A stretch of 64,000 bases of DNA from Stutzerimonas stutzeri (GTDB taxonomy: Bacteria > Pseudomonadota > Gammaproteobacteria > Pseudomonadales > Pseudomonadaceae): assembly GCF_002909485.1 (NCBI RefSeq), contig NZ_PPXG01000009.1:146225-210224 (forward strand). The letters are read 5' to 3'. The notes under the pieces were generated by a model, which was given only the letters and a program-made list of their open reading frames with translations, was not told the DNA's origin and made no database searches. Of this stretch, positions 39,510-50,377 are shown one piece after another. Position 1 is the first letter of the stretch; each line of letters opens with the position of its first letter. Both the position numbers and the translations under genes were made by a program.

Positions 39510-40886
39510 TTACAGCAGCGGCAGCGTGATCGGCGCCAGATGATTGTCTTCCACCCGCACCTCAAGTTCCCCTTCGCCGAGCCTGGCCTTCAGGCGCTGG
39601 CCGGGTTGTGTCTGACTGGCGCTGCGGATCGCCTGGCCGCGCTCGTCGAGCAGGATGCTGTAGCCGCGGCTGAGGGTGGCCAGCGGACTGACCACGTTCA
39701 GCGTTTGGGCGAGGCCTTGTAGCTGCTGACGTCGCCCCTTAACGGTTGCTTGCATCGCCCGTGGCAAGCGCGAGGACAGGTGCTCGAGGCGCTGACGCAG
39801 AAGATTTAGCGTGCGCCCCGGATGTTGCGCAGCCAGTCGAGTTTCCAGACGGGCCAGGCGCTCCTGGCCACTGCACAGACGGCGGTCGACGGCGCGCAGC
39901 AGGCGCTGTTCGAGATCATCGATTCGCTGGGCCTGCTGCTGCAGGCGTTCCCTGGGATGGCGCAGGCGCCGGGCCAGGCTTTCCAGGCGCATGGCGTCAC
40001 GGTGCAGGCGGTCGCGCATGCGCAGCACCAGGCGCTGCTGCAGCCCGCTGAGCCTGTGCTGCAGGTCCGCGCTGCTCGGCGCCAGCAGCTCGGCAGCAGC
40101 GGACGGAGTTGGTGCGCGCACGTCGGCGACGAAATCGGCGATCGATACGTCGGTCTCGTGGCCCACGGCGCTGACGATCGGCGTCACGCAGGCATCCACG
40201 GCGCGCGCCACGGCTTCTTCGTTGAAGCACCAGAGATCCTCCAGCGAGCCACCGCCACGGGCCAGGATCAGCGCATCGAAGCCTTGGGCGTCGGCCAACT
40301 GCAGCGCGCGAACGATCTGTCCGGTGGCTTCGCGCCCTTGTACCGCGGTTGGGATCAATGTCAGCTCGACCTGCGGCGCCCGGCGTTTGAAAACCGAAAT
40401 GATGTCGCGGATCACCGCGCCGGTCGGTGAGCTGACGATGCCAATGCGCCGCGGGTGGGCGGGCAAAGCAGCCTTGCGTTCGGCAGCGAACAGGCCTTCG
40501 GCGCTGAGCTTTTCCTTCAGCGCCTCGAAAGCCAGGCGCAGCGCGCCGTCGCCGGCTGGCTCCAGCGTGTCGAGAATCAGCTGATAGTCGCCACGTCCCT
40601 CGAACAACGACACCTTGCCGCGCACGCGCACCGCCAGGCCGTCGCGCAGTGCCTGACGGACCCGCGCCGCGTTCTGACGGAACAGCGCACAGCGCACCTG
40701 GGCGTTCTTGTCCTTGAGGGTGAAATAGATATGGCCAGACGCCGGGCGGGCGAGGTTGGAAATCTCGCCTTCGACCCAGACCTGGGCGAACACGTCTTCG
40801 AGCAGCAGGCGGGCACGGCCGTTGAGCTGACTGACGGTCAGCACTTCGCGATCGAGGTTGAGACGCTGGAAGGGATCTTTGAACAT
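39510..40886 (-). CDS. xseA: Exodeoxyribonuclease VII large subunit
   Basis: XseA with XseB forms exonuclease VII, which degrades single-stranded DNA. The 458-residue chain has an N-terminal OB-fold (LTVSQLNGRARLLLEDVFAQ), a catalytic core with GSLEDLWCFNEEAVARAV and GHETDVSIADFVADVRAPTPSAAAE, and a long helical C-terminal domain rich in Q, R and L (about 270-400). The AAGATCC region precedes the ATG. It is divergent from the zinc-ribbon-like gene at 41017 and runs toward the M23 peptidase. Confidence 0.97.
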   Translation of the reverse strand: MFKDPFQRLNLDREVLTVSQLNGRARLLLEDVFAQVWVEGEISNLARPASGHIYFTLKDKNAQVRCALFRQNAARVRQALRDGLAVRVRGKVSLFEGRGDYQLILDTLEPAGDGALRLAFEALKEKLSAEGLFAAERKAALPAHPRRIGIVSSPTGAVIRDIISVFKRRAPQVELTLIPTAVQGREATGQIVRALQLADAQGFDALILARGGGSLEDLWCFNEEAVARAVDACVTPIVSAVGHETDVSIADFVADVRAPTPSAAAELLAPSSADLQHRLSGLQQRLVLRMRDRLHRDAMRLESLARRLRHPRERLQQQAQRIDDLEQRLLRAVDRRLCSGQERLARLETRLAAQHPGRTLNLLRQRLEHLSSRLPRAMQATVKGRRQQLQGLAQTLNVVSPLATLSRGYSILLDERGQAIRSASQTQPGQRLKARLGEGELEVRVEDNHLAPITLPLL

Positions 40887-41016
40887 GGCGGCGATGATAA
40901 GCCGGGCGCGGCCGGGCGGAAACCGAAACCGCTTCGCGCCCGTCCAGATGGCCTTGACCGACCAAGGCGCGGCGCTAAGCTGCGCGACTTTCCTTCATCT
41001 TCTGTTCCGAGTCCTC

Positions 41017-41568
41017 ATGAGCCATAGCCAAGCCATCATCGTACCGCGCATCTCCACGTTCCCAGGGCACGAAGCCAGGGCGCGGATGATCCTGCGCTGG
41101 CTTGCCGAGCGACGTATCGTCGAGCCGCTCCCGACCACCTGCGGCCGCGGCGTTGGCGGCATGGGCTACGCGATTGCGTCGGGCGCGCGTAACGTCGTGC
41201 TGCACCCGGAGCGATTGCCCTTTGGCGAGCCTATCAATGGCCTTGAAGTGGTGACCAAGCGCTGCATCTACACCCCGACGCGGGATTTCGCCGAAGAAGC
41301 GGGCTGCCCCGAGTGCCGCCGAGAGATCGGCGAGGCGCTGTTCGAGAGCCTGGACGAATGGATGCCCCGCCAGTCGGATAATTTCACCTGTCCGGAATGC
41401 GGCTTCGAAGATGACATCAACGGTTTTTTGTTCATCCCTGCCTGCGGTTTTTCCAATCTGGGCTTCATCTTCAATGGCTGGAGCGAGGCGGGTTTCCGTA
41501 AGGTATTTCTCGACGAGTTCGCCGAGCGCCTGGGCTTCAAGGTAGCGCTGGTGATCGATAACCCGTGA
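41017..41568 (+). CDS. Conserved hypothetical protein with two CPEC motifs
   Basis: The 183 residues are soluble and hold two CPEC pairs (CPECRREIG and CPECGFEDD), which could bind one zinc, and an N-terminal part with a glycine-rich stretch CGRGVGGMGYAIASGA. Related pseudomonad proteins are often labelled as sugar ABC transporter ATPase, but no Walker A or ABC signature is present here, so that name is not supported. The start at 41017 is the first ATG with homology-like content. It lies just upstream of guaB, with a 126-base gap that holds the guaB promoter. Confidence 0.75.
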   Translation: MSHSQAIIVPRISTFPGHEARARMILRWLAERRIVEPLPTTCGRGVGGMGYAIASGARNVVLHPERLPFGEPINGLEVVTKRCIYTPTRDFAEEAGCPECRREIGEALFESLDEWMPRQSDNFTCPECGFEDDINGFLFIPACGFSNLGFIFNGWSEAGFRKVFLDEFAERLGFKVALVIDNP

Positions 41569-43163
<1,595 letters not shown>

Positions 43164-43164
<1 letters not shown>

Positions 43165-43277
43165 AAATCGATTTGACGCTGCTGCGCTAGGGCATGCTGC
43201 GTTGCCTGCCCGTTGCTCGCGGCGCGGCAAATCGATTTTTAAAAGTATGAAGAACGGGGCTGTTCGATCAGCCCCGT
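43164..43277 (+). other. guaB-guaA intergenic inverted repeats
   Basis: Two structures lie in the 144-base gap. AAAATCGATTTG at 43164-43175 is mirrored by CAAATCGATTTTT at 43228-43240, and ACGGGGCTG (43254-43262) pairs with CAGCCCCGT (43269-43277) over a 6-base loop. The second is a firm hairpin 31 bases before guaA but has no T run. They may set a guaA-specific level or processing site. Confidence 0.65.
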
Positions 43278-43308
43278 GTCATTTGCGACTACCACGAGAG
43301 ATGCCCAC

Positions 43309-44889
43309 ATGGCTCATCCTGACATTCACGCCCACCGAATCCTGATTCTGGACTTCGGTTCCCAGTACACCCAGCTGATCGCTCGTCGTGTGCGCGAGAT
43401 CGGCGTCTACTGTGAGTTGCATCCGTGGGATATGAGCGAGGACGACATTCGTGCCTTCGCGCCGCGCGGCATCATTCTCGCCGGTGGTCCGGAATCGGTT
43501 CACGAGGTAGGCAGCCCACGCGCGCCACAGGCTGTGTTCGATCTTGGTGTACCGCTGTTCGGCATCTGCTACGGCATGCAGACAATGTCCGAACAGCTGG
43601 GCGGCAAGGTGCAGGGCTCGGACGTTCGCGAGTTCGGCTATGCCCGTGTCGACCTGGTTGGCAAATCGCGTCTGTTCGACGGTATCGAAGACCACATGGA
43701 CGACGATGGCGTGTTCGGACTGGACGTATGGATGAGCCACGGTGACAAGGTTACCGAGATCCCGGTCGGCTTCCACCTCTTGGCCAGCACCCCCAGCTGC
43801 CCGATTGCCGCGATGGGCGACGACTCCCGTGGCTACTACGGCGTGCAATTCCACCCGGAAGTGACTCACACCCGCCAGGGCGGTCGCATCCTGTCGCGCT
43901 TCATTCTGGAAATCTGTGGCTGCGAAGCGCTATGGACGCCGTCGAACATCGTCGAAGATGCCATCGCGCAGGTCCGCGCCCAAGTTGGCGATGCCAACGT
44001 GCTGCTAGGCCTTTCCGGTGGCGTCGATTCGTCGGTCGTCGCGGCGCTGCTACACAAGGCCATCGGCGAACAGCTGACCTGTGTGTTCGTCGATAACGGC
44101 CTGCTGCGCATGCATGAAGGCGATCAGGTAATGGCCATGTTCGCCGAAAACATGGGCGTGAAGGTGATCCGAGCCGACGCCGAAGCACAATTCCTAGGGA
44201 ACCTCGAAGGCGAGGCGGACCCGGAGAAGAAGCGCAAGATCATCGGGCGCACTTTTATCGATGTGTTCGATGCCGAAGCCAGCAAGCTGGACAATATCCA
44301 GTTCCTCGCCCAGGGCACCATCTACCCGGACGTGATCGAGTCTGCCGGTGCCAAGAGCGGCAAGGCCCACGTGATCAAGTCGCACCATAACGTCGGCGGC
44401 CTGCCGGAGGAAATGAACCTCAAGCTGGTCGAGCCGCTGCGTGAGCTGTTCAAGGACGAGGTCCGCAAGATCGGCCTCGAGCTCGGCCTGCCCTACGATA
44501 TGGTCTACCGCCACCCATTCCCGGGGCCGGGCCTGGGCGTGCGCATCCTTGGCGAAGTGAAGAAGGAATACGCCGACCTGCTGCGTCGTGCCGACCACAT
44601 CTTCATCGAAGAGCTGCGCAACTTCGACTGGTACCACAAGACCAGCCAAGCCTTCGTGGTATTCCAGCCGGTGAAGTCGGTCGGTGTGGTTGGCGACGGT
44701 CGTCGCTACGCCTGGGTCGTTGCGTTGCGCGCCGTGGAAACCATCGACTTCATGACTGCACGTTGGGCGCACCTGCCTTACGAGCTGCTGGAGAAGGTCT
44801 CCAACCGCATCATCAACGAAATCGAAGGCATCTCCCGTGTCACCTATGATGTGTCGAGCAAGCCGCCTGCGACCATCGAGTGGGAGTGA
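43309..44889 (+). CDS. guaA: GMP synthase (glutamine-hydrolysing)
   Basis: GuaA aminates XMP to GMP with ATP and glutamine. The 526-residue enzyme has an N-terminal class I glutamine amidotransferase domain with the nucleophile cysteine in [15 protein letters not shown], the PP-loop [14 protein letters not shown] starting near residue 235, and a C-terminal dimer domain ending in PPATIEWE. Start and length are normal. A terminator hairpin follows, shared with the convergent ABC operon. Confidence 0.99.
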   Translation: MAHPDIHAHRILILDFGSQYTQLIARRVREIGVYCELHPWDMSEDDIRAFAPRGIILAGGPESVHEVGSPRAPQAVFDLGVPLFGICYGMQTMSEQLGGKVQGSDVREFGYARVDLVGKSRLFDGIEDHMDDDGVFGLDVWMSHGDKVTEIPVGFHLLASTPSCPIAAMGDDSRGYYGVQFHPEVTHTRQGGRILSRFILEICGCEALWTPSNIVEDAIAQVRAQVGDANVLLGLSGGVDSSVVAALLHKAIGEQLTCVFVDNGLLRMHEGDQVMAMFAENMGVKVIRADAEAQFLGNLEGEADPEKKRKIIGRTFIDVFDAEASKLDNIQFLAQGTIYPDVIESAGAKSGKAHVIKSHHNVGGLPEEMNLKLVEPLRELFKDEVRKIGLELGLPYDMVYRHPFPGPGLGVRILGEVKKEYADLLRRADHIFIEELRNFDWYHKTSQAFVVFQPVKSVGVVGDGRRYAWVVALRAVETIDFMTARWAHLPYELLEKVSNRIINEIEGISRVTYDVSSKPPATIEWE

Positions 44890-44920
44890 TAGAGGCACTT
44901 ACGTCCACGTGCTGATGATG

Positions 44921-44948
44921 AACCCCGGTATGCCCGGGGTTCTTCGTT
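44921..44948. terminator. Terminator between guaA and the ABC operon
   Basis: AACCCCGG pairs with CCGGGGTT over a 5-base loop, followed by CTTCGTTT on the forward strand. It probably ends guaA transcription; for the reverse-strand operon the A/T side is weaker. Confidence 0.7.
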
Positions 44949-44960
44949 TAGAGCCGAACC

Positions 44961-45701
44961 TCAGTGAATGATCTTCGATAGGAACTGCCTCGCTCGCTCG
45001 CTCTGTGCGTGGGCAAAGAAGTCTTCGGGTACGGCGGTTTCAACAATCGCTCCGGCATCCATGAACACCACGCGATCGGCGACCTGGCGGGCGAAGCCCA
45101 TTTCGTGGGTGACCACCAGCATGGTCATGCCCGATTCGGCCAGCGCTACCATCGAGTCGAGCACTTCGCCGACCATCTCGGGGTCCAGCGCCGAGGTAGG
45201 TTCGTCGAACAGCATGATTCTTGGCTCAAGGCACAACGCCCGGGCTATGGCGGCGCGCTGCTGCTGGCCGCCCGAAAGTTGCGCCGGATAGCAGTCGGCC
45301 TTGTCGGCGATGCGCAGTTTCTCCAGTTGCTGCATGGCCCGTTCGCGGGCCTTGCGCTTGTCCATACCAAGCACGTGAATGGGAGCCAGGGCGCAGTTGG
45401 CGGCGATACTCAGGTGTGGAAACAGGTGAAAATTCTGGAACACCATGCCCACGTGCTCTCTAACTCTGGTGATGCTCGCAGGGGATGTATCGAGCGCAAT
45501 GCCCGCCACGCCGAGGCGGCCATTCTGGAAGGGCTCCAGCGCGTTGATGCAGCGAATCAGCGTCGATTTACCCGAGCCACTGGGTCCGCAGATAACCAGC
45601 CGTTCGCCGGCAGCCACCTGAAGATCCACATCATTCAGGGCATGGAAGGAGTCGTACCACTTGTTCAGACCGTCGATCTGGATGATGGGGGTATCAGGCA
45701 T
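44961..45701 (-). CDS. Polar amino acid ABC transporter ATPase (second of two)
   Basis: This 246-residue GlnQ-type ATPase drives import. It has Walker [11 protein letters not shown]-loop [10 protein letters not shown], signature LSGGQQQR, Walker B IMLFDEP and the H-loop VTHEMGF. It is the last gene of a six-gene reverse operon and follows the first ATPase with an eight-base gap. It is similar to that ATPase but clearly not a recent copy, for example [18 protein letters not shown] differences after Walker A. The two may form a heterodimer; only one ATPase is usual for this transporter type. Confidence 0.92.
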   Translation of the reverse strand: MPDTPIIQIDGLNKWYDSFHALNDVDLQVAAGERLVICGPSGSGKSTLIRCINALEPFQNGRLGVAGIALDTSPASITRVREHVGMVFQNFHLFPHLSIAANCALAPIHVLGMDKRKARERAMQQLEKLRIADKADCYPAQLSGGQQQRAAIARALCLEPRIMLFDEPTSALDPEMVGEVLDSMVALAESGMTMLVVTHEMGFARQVADRVVFMDAGAIVETAVPEDFFAHAQSERARQFLSKIIH

Positions 45702-45709
45702 GGGAAGGC

Positions 45710-46438
45710 TCACTTCAATACGTGGGTGAGAAACTGGCGAGTGCGGTCTTCTCTCGGGGAGGCGAACAGTTGAGCGGGCGGTGAGCATTCGACGATCCTG
45801 CCGCCGTCGAAGAAAATCACCCGATCGGCCACTTCTCGAGCGAAGCCCATCTCGTGGGTGACGACCACCATGGTCATGCCCTCGGCGGCCAGTTCCTTCA
45901 TCACCAGCAGCACCTCATTGACCGTTTCCGGATCGAGCGCCGAGGTCGGCTCATCGAACAGCATGAGCCTTGGCTGCATGGCGAGCGCCCTGACGATCGC
46001 CACCCGTTGCTGCTGGCCACCCGAAAGTTCGGCAGGCATGGCTTGCGCCTTGTGCGCTAGCCCGACCCGTTCGAGCAGCTTCATCGCCTGGACTTCTGCA
46101 GCAATGCGGCTCAGGCCGCGCAACTTCATTGGCGCCAGAGTCATGTTGCGCAAGATGCTCAGGTGTGGGAACAAGGTGTAGTCCTGGAACACCATGCCGA
46201 CTTCGTCACGTAGCCGGGCCGTGGATTCGTGGCTACTGGCCGAACCGGTCAGCATGATGTCGCCTGCTGTTGCCGGCTCCAGGTTGTTCAGGCAGCGGAT
46301 CAGGGTGGATTTCCCTGATCCACTGGGACCGATCACCACCACCACTTCGCCCTCGGATATGTCGAGATCGACGCCCTGGATAACCTCGGTGTCGCCAAAG
46401 CGTTTGCGCAGGCCGCGTACCGTCATCAGGGTGGTCAT
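45710..46438 (-). CDS. Polar amino acid ABC transporter ATPase (first of two)
   Basis: This 242-residue GlnQ-type ATPase has Walker [10 protein letters not shown], the Q-loop [10 protein letters not shown], signature LSGGQQQR, Walker [15 protein letters not shown] and the H-loop [10 protein letters not shown]. The ATG at 46438 overlaps the stop of the lyase gene (ATGA), so translation is coupled. The frame stays open well upstream inside the lyase gene, but that part carries no homology. It would power the two permeases encoded at 47958-49314. Confidence 0.93.
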   Translation of the reverse strand: MTTLMTVRGLRKRFGDTEVIQGVDLDISEGEVVVVIGPSGSGKSTLIRCLNNLEPATAGDIMLTGSASSHESTARLRDEVGMVFQDYTLFPHLSILRNMTLAPMKLRGLSRIAAEVQAMKLLERVGLAHKAQAMPAELSGGQQQRVAIVRALAMQPRLMLFDEPTSALDPETVNEVLLVMKELAAEGMTMVVVTHEMGFAREVADRVIFFDGGRIVECSPPAQLFASPREDRTRQFLTHVLK

Positions 46439-47937
46439 GATTGTGCGAGCCTCTCGGTGGCGGCCTGCAATGCCTGACGAGCCTCCGCCTGGCGCTGGCG
46501 GCGATTGGCGTGGGCGGCGCGCTCCTGCTCCAGGCGCTGGCGTGCGGCACCGATGTGCACGTCTTGTGCACTGGCCGCCGGACCGCCAGGCAGGCTGCGC
46601 GAACTGACGTTCGTCACCGGGTCCAGCGCCTGGCGCACCTGCTGCTCGTTCAGTCCGAGAGAGCGGCCGAGCTGCTGCTGGGCTGCACGTTCGACCATCG
46701 AGCTGTCGATGCGACTGGCCGGCAGACCGTCGTCCATGGCCTGGCGGACCACCGCGCCGACAACATGGTGGGCTTCGCGGAAGGACAGGTTGGCCTCGCT
46801 GACCATCAGGTCCGCCAGGCCGGTGGCCGTGGAGAAGTCTTCTGCGGCCTTGCGCAGGCCGGCCTCCAGGTTGGGCCGTGCGGTGCGCAACACCAGGTCC
46901 AGCAGGGTCAAGCATTGCTGGCATTCCTGCGCAGACTCCCAGAAGCCGCGCATGCTCTCGCGGTTGCCGTCGCCGGTATGGGTGAAATTAGTACCTTTGA
47001 TAGTGACGGCTGAGGCGACCAGCGAGCCGAGCACCTGGCCGGTACGGCCCTTGAGGTATTCGAGAACGACCGGATTCTTCTTCTGCGGCATGATGCTGGA
47101 GGTGCCCGCAACGCTGTCCGGAAAGTCGATGAGGGCGAACTCGTGGGTCGACCAGACGAAGAAGTCCTGCGCCACACGGCTCCAGAACACCGCTAGCAAG
47201 GTCATTTGCGCCATGCTTTCCAGAGCGAAGTCCCGTGAGCCGACGGCATCCAGCGTGTTTTCCAGGAAACCATCAAAGCCCAGCAGCTCAGCGGTGCGTG
47301 CGCGGTCGATGGCGAACGGTGTGCCGGCGAACGCGGCGGCGCCCATGGGGCTGCGGTTCATGCTGTCGAGCGTGGCGGCCAGACGTTTGCAGTCGCGCTC
47401 CAGGGCCTGAGCTACACCGGACAGGTAGAAACCGTAGGTGATCGGCTGGGCGGGCTGCAGGTGGGTATATCCTGGCATGATCGCAGCGGTATGTTGCGCC
47501 GCGCCATCGAGGGCGCTCTGGCGTACTTGGTACAGCGCATCGAGCAGGTCCATCAGCACATCGCGACCGCGTAGGCGATCGAGTGTCGCCAGCAGGTCGT
47601 TGCGGCTGCGACCGATATGCAGGCGCCCACCGATGTCGGTGCCGACCTTGTCGATCAAGTGCGCCTCGTAATTGAAATAGGCATCTTCGCGCAGTGGATC
47701 TAGAGTCACGGCTTGCGGGCCGACCTGCTCCATTTCGAGCACGCCGCGAGCCAGAGCGACGGCCACTGGCGCGTCGATCAGGTCGCACTCGGCAAGCATG
47801 ACGATATGGGCCTTGTTGACGTCGCCGAGATAGCCGAAGCCGTCGGCGAACCCAGCGAGGCGCGGCGCGTAGATGAGGTCGCAGACTTCCGCTGCGGTGG
47901 GTTCCTTTAGTCGACGGCTGACTTTGGATTCGAGCAT
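46435..47937 (-). CDS. Argininosuccinate lyase-like enzyme of an ABC import operon
   Basis: This 500-residue protein belongs to the fumarase/aspartase superfamily. It keeps the signature [12 protein letters not shown] and the [10 protein letters not shown] and SRNDLLAT motifs of argininosuccinate lyase, so C-N cleavage releasing fumarate from an N-substituted aspartate is likely. It differs from housekeeping ArgH: the N-terminus lacks the WGGRF pattern, and the C-terminus has a charged helical extension of about 45 residues rich in A, R, Q and E. It sits between permease and ATPase genes of an amino-acid importer and overlaps the next gene by four bases. Possible substrates are argininosuccinate, or EDDS- or aspergillomarasmine-like aminopolycarboxylates; this is inference. 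The ATG at 47937 follows AGAAGG; an ATG 21 bases upstream is an alternative. Confidence 0.85.
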   Translation of the reverse strand: MLESKVSRRLKEPTAAEVCDLIYAPRLAGFADGFGYLGDVNKAHIVMLAECDLIDAPVAVALARGVLEMEQVGPQAVTLDPLREDAYFNYEAHLIDKVGTDIGGRLHIGRSRNDLLATLDRLRGRDVLMDLLDALYQVRQSALDGAAQHTAAIMPGYTHLQPAQPITYGFYLSGVAQALERDCKRLAATLDSMNRSPMGAAAFAGTPFAIDRARTAELLGFDGFLENTLDAVGSRDFALESMAQMTLLAVFWSRVAQDFFVWSTHEFALIDFPDSVAGTSSIMPQKKNPVVLEYLKGRTGQVLGSLVASAVTIKGTNFTHTGDGNRESMRGFWESAQECQQCLTLLDLVLRTARPNLEAGLRKAAEDFSTATGLADLMVSEANLSFREAHHVVGAVVRQAMDDGLPASRIDSSMVERAAQQQLGRSLGLNEQQVRQALDPVTNVSSRSLPGGPAASAQDVHIGAARQRLEQERAAHANRRQRQAEARQALQAATERLAQS

Positions 47938-47957
47938 GGGAGTAGGCCTTCTGGACA

Positions 47958-48644
47958 TCAGGGCTGAGGTTGGGTAAGCCGGGACGCATTGCGGCCCAGG
48001 CGACGTTCGAGGTAACGGCTGAGCCAGGTCAGCGCGCTGCAGATAACGAAATAGACGAGCAATACGACGCTGTAGACGGTAAAGGCAGGGTTCACGCCGC
48101 CCATCATCGTGCTGCGCTCGACGATGATCTGGCCGACCTTGAGGAATTCGCTGACACCGACCAAAGCGCCCAGTGAGGTGGCCTGTACTAGCAGGGTCAG
48201 CAGGCCGGTATAGGCCGGCAGGATCGCCTTGAGCGACTGCGGCACGACGATGTACACATAGATGTGCCAGGGCCGCAGACCGAGCGCCCAGGCGCTCTTC
48301 CACTGATGCCGGGGCACCGAGAGCAGGCCACCGCGGACGATTTCGATGCCGTTGGCGCTGCCCCACAGGGTCAGGCCGAGCGTCACCGCGGCGAAGGGGC
48401 TGAGATTGACGCCCAACAGTGGCGCGCCAAAGAAGATGAAGAACACGTTGACGATCAGCGGGATCGAGCGGAACAGTTCGACATAGGCGTGGATCAGCCA
48501 GCGTAACGTGCGGTTCTTCACTGTCGCGAGGGTGCCGAGCACCACCGAAATGAGCGTGGTGAACAGTAGGATCACCAGCGCGAGCTTCAGGGTCATGAGC
48601 AGGCCCTTGGAGATGAATCCCCAATTCTCGATCACGAATTCCAT
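47958..48644 (-). CDS. Polar amino acid ABC transporter permease (second)
   Basis: This 228-residue inner-membrane protein of the HisM/GlnP type has about five helices and the permease loop GANGIEIVRGGLLSVPRHQWKSA-like pattern (ANGIEIVRGG then A-L-G), where the ATPase docks. Its start lies eight bases after the stop of the first permease gene. With that gene it should form the heterodimeric channel of the importer. Its stop is 20 bases before the lyase start. Confidence 0.93.
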   Translation of the reverse strand: MEFVIENWGFISKGLLMTLKLALVILLFTTLISVVLGTLATVKNRTLRWLIHAYVELFRSIPLIVNVFFIFFGAPLLGVNLSPFAAVTLGLTLWGSANGIEIVRGGLLSVPRHQWKSAWALGLRPWHIYVYIVVPQSLKAILPAYTGLLTLLVQATSLGALVGVSEFLKVGQIIVERSTMMGGVNPAFTVYSVVLLVYFVICSALTWLSRYLERRLGRNASRLTQPQP

Positions 48645-48651
48645 GACGGCC

Positions 48652-49314
48652 TCATTGTTGGAAGGGGCGCTGCAGACGCGCTTCGAGGCGTCCCGCAAGC
48701 AGGGCCAGAATCGCCACCAGGGCGAGGTAGATCACACAGATGGCAGCGAACATCTCGATGGCACGGAAATCCGTGGCGATCCGGTCCACTGCGACGAAGG
48801 TCAGCTCGGCCAGCCCGATGGTTTGCAGGTATGCCGAGTTCTTCAGCAGCGAGATGGCCGTGTTGAGCATGGCCGGCAGGCTGATGCGAAAGGCGATCGG
48901 GATGGCAATCAGACGGAAGAACTGCCGCGACTGCAGGTTGAGCGCCATACCGGCTTCACGCAGGCCTTTGTCGATTGTTGCCAGGCCCCCGCGCAGATTC
49001 TCGATCTGGTAGGCGCCGGCCCATAGCGACAGGCACAGCACGCCCGACCAGTACAGCGACAGCTTCATACCGACGGCGGGTAGGCCGTAAAAGATGAAGA
49101 ACAGCTGTACCAGAATCGGCGTGTTGCGGATCAGCTCGACATAGAGCGCGACCAGCTGCGACATCACTGGCAGCTTGAACAGTCTGATGCCTGCGCCCAG
49201 CACGCCAATCAGCAGGGACAACACGATACTCAATGCCGAAACCTGCAGGGTCATCCATAACCCGTCGAGCAGAGCCGGCCACTGCGTGAGCAGGTAGTCG
49301 AAATCGAAACTCAT
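48652..49314 (-). CDS. Polar amino acid ABC transporter permease (first)
   Basis: This 220-residue HisQ/GlnP-type permease has about five hydrophobic helices, the family motif YVELIRNTPILVQLFFIFYGLP in its first half and AYQIENLRGGLATIDKG where the ATPase couples. It lies 13 bases after the binding-protein gene and eight bases before the second permease. The two permeases are similar but not near-identical, as expected for heterodimers. Confidence 0.94.
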   Translation of the reverse strand: MSFDFDYLLTQWPALLDGLWMTLQVSALSIVLSLLIGVLGAGIRLFKLPVMSQLVALYVELIRNTPILVQLFFIFYGLPAVGMKLSLYWSGVLCLSLWAGAYQIENLRGGLATIDKGLREAGMALNLQSRQFFRLIAIPIAFRISLPAMLNTAISLLKNSAYLQTIGLAELTFVAVDRIATDFRAIEMFAAICVIYLALVAILALLAGRLEARLQRPFQQ

Positions 49315-49327
49315 GACAGGGCTCCGA

Positions 49328-50170
49328 TCAGTGAGATTCTTCGGGCTTTGGCTGCTCGAATACGCTCAGGTAATAGTCGCGGACGGCTTCCGGCACGTAC
49401 TGCTCGATCCACGGCCGAAAGCGCTTTTCCTCATGCATGCGCTCGACCGCAGCGGAGAGGTAGGTTTGCCACTCGTCCTCACCCTTGCGTAGGCCGATGG
49501 CGGCGTCGGAGATCTGAAACGGTTCCTGGATCAGGCGCAGCGACGCATCGTTGCCGGTTACCACCACCAGCGTTGCTGCGTCGTGGGTATAGGCGTCGGC
49601 ACGGCCCTGGCGAAAGCTCTGCAACGCATCAGCGGCGCTATTCAGGCGTAGGGTCTTGACCTCGGGCATGCGCTCCTCGAACCACTTGGCCTGTACCGAG
49701 CCCTTGAGTGTTGCCAGGGTCTTGCCTTTGAGGTCGTCGATCTTTTCGATGCCGCTGTCCTTGCGCACCAGTACGTCGCTGGCGCCCCAGCGGTAGGGCT
49801 GGGTGAACGCGATCACACGCTCGCGCTCGGGGGTGACGCCAAGGGTGGCGATGAGCAGGTCGACCTTGCGGCCGAGCAATTGAGGCACTCGGTTTTCTGC
49901 GGTTACGCAGGTGAAGGTCACCTTGTCCTTGGAGCCGAGGGCCCATTCGGCGATCTGCCGGGACATTTCGACCTCTACGCCAGCGAAGTCACCATTATGG
50001 TCCTGGTAGCCGTAAGGCGGCTGGTCGCAGCGCACTCCAGCGCGCAGCTTGTCCTGCTCGCTGATAGCCGAAGGCACGGGAGGCATGGTGTTATCTGCCA
50101 CCGCGTAGGCGGCGAAACCGAACGACGCAGCGACGATCAGGGTGAGCGGAAGCTTGGTGGACAATGGCAT
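49328..50170 (-). CDS. Amino acid ABC transporter substrate-binding protein
   Basis: This 280-residue periplasmic protein of the SBP_bac_3 family starts with a signal peptide (hydrophobic 8-22, likely cleavage near AYA at 22) and follows with LRAGVRCDQPPYGYQDHNGD and FAGVEVEMSRQIAEW, the usual ligand-site region. AGGAGACACCA precedes the ATG. It is the first gene of the reverse operon and is divergent from the LysR gene with 207 bases between. The ligand is unknown but should be the substrate of the operon's lyase. Confidence 0.92.
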   Translation of the reverse strand: MPLSTKLPLTLIVAASFGFAAYAVADNTMPPVPSAISEQDKLRAGVRCDQPPYGYQDHNGDFAGVEVEMSRQIAEWALGSKDKVTFTCVTAENRVPQLLGRKVDLLIATLGVTPERERVIAFTQPYRWGASDVLVRKDSGIEKIDDLKGKTLATLKGSVQAKWFEERMPEVKTLRLNSAADALQSFRQGRADAYTHDAATLVVVTGNDASLRLIQEPFQISDAAIGLRKGEDEWQTYLSAAVERMHEEKRFRPWIEQYVPEAVRDYYLSVFEQPKPEESH

Positions 50171-50377
50171 TGGTGTCTCCTGTTTGTTGTTATTGCAATG
50201 GGGGAGCGTGAGCTCGAGTGGAACCATGGCAGTTAGGAGTATCGGAGCGTTGGTGCTGGCCTCGCAGTGCGTTCCGATCACATTGGCGCGGGCCTTGGGT
50301 GAAGTTTTAAAGCTACTGGCTCATACTGACAAATGCCAATACGCCACGTGTCCATGTGTAAATGATATGGGGATGTC
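50171..50377. promoter_or_regulatory. Divergent control region of the lyase-transporter operon and LysR gene
   Basis: This 207-base gap lies between two divergent starts, the usual place for LysR operators. The part nearest the LysR gene (about 50300-50370) is richer in A/T. No dyad with the T-N11-A pattern could be fixed by eye with confidence. Confidence 0.45.

Noticed and set aside
39366..39722. Coding use of the 7-base array
   Set aside because: Frames through the array run into the antisense side of xseA and lack ribosome sites; the array is better read as intergenic.
46435..47937. Assignment of the lyase gene as housekeeping argH
   Set aside because: The operon context, the different N-terminus and the C-terminal extension argue for a paralogue; housekeeping argH is usually elsewhere in pseudomonads.
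47938..48624. Long upstream extension of the lyase frame through the permease gene
   Set aside because: The extension overlaps the permease gene out of frame and has no homology; the lyase starts at 47937.
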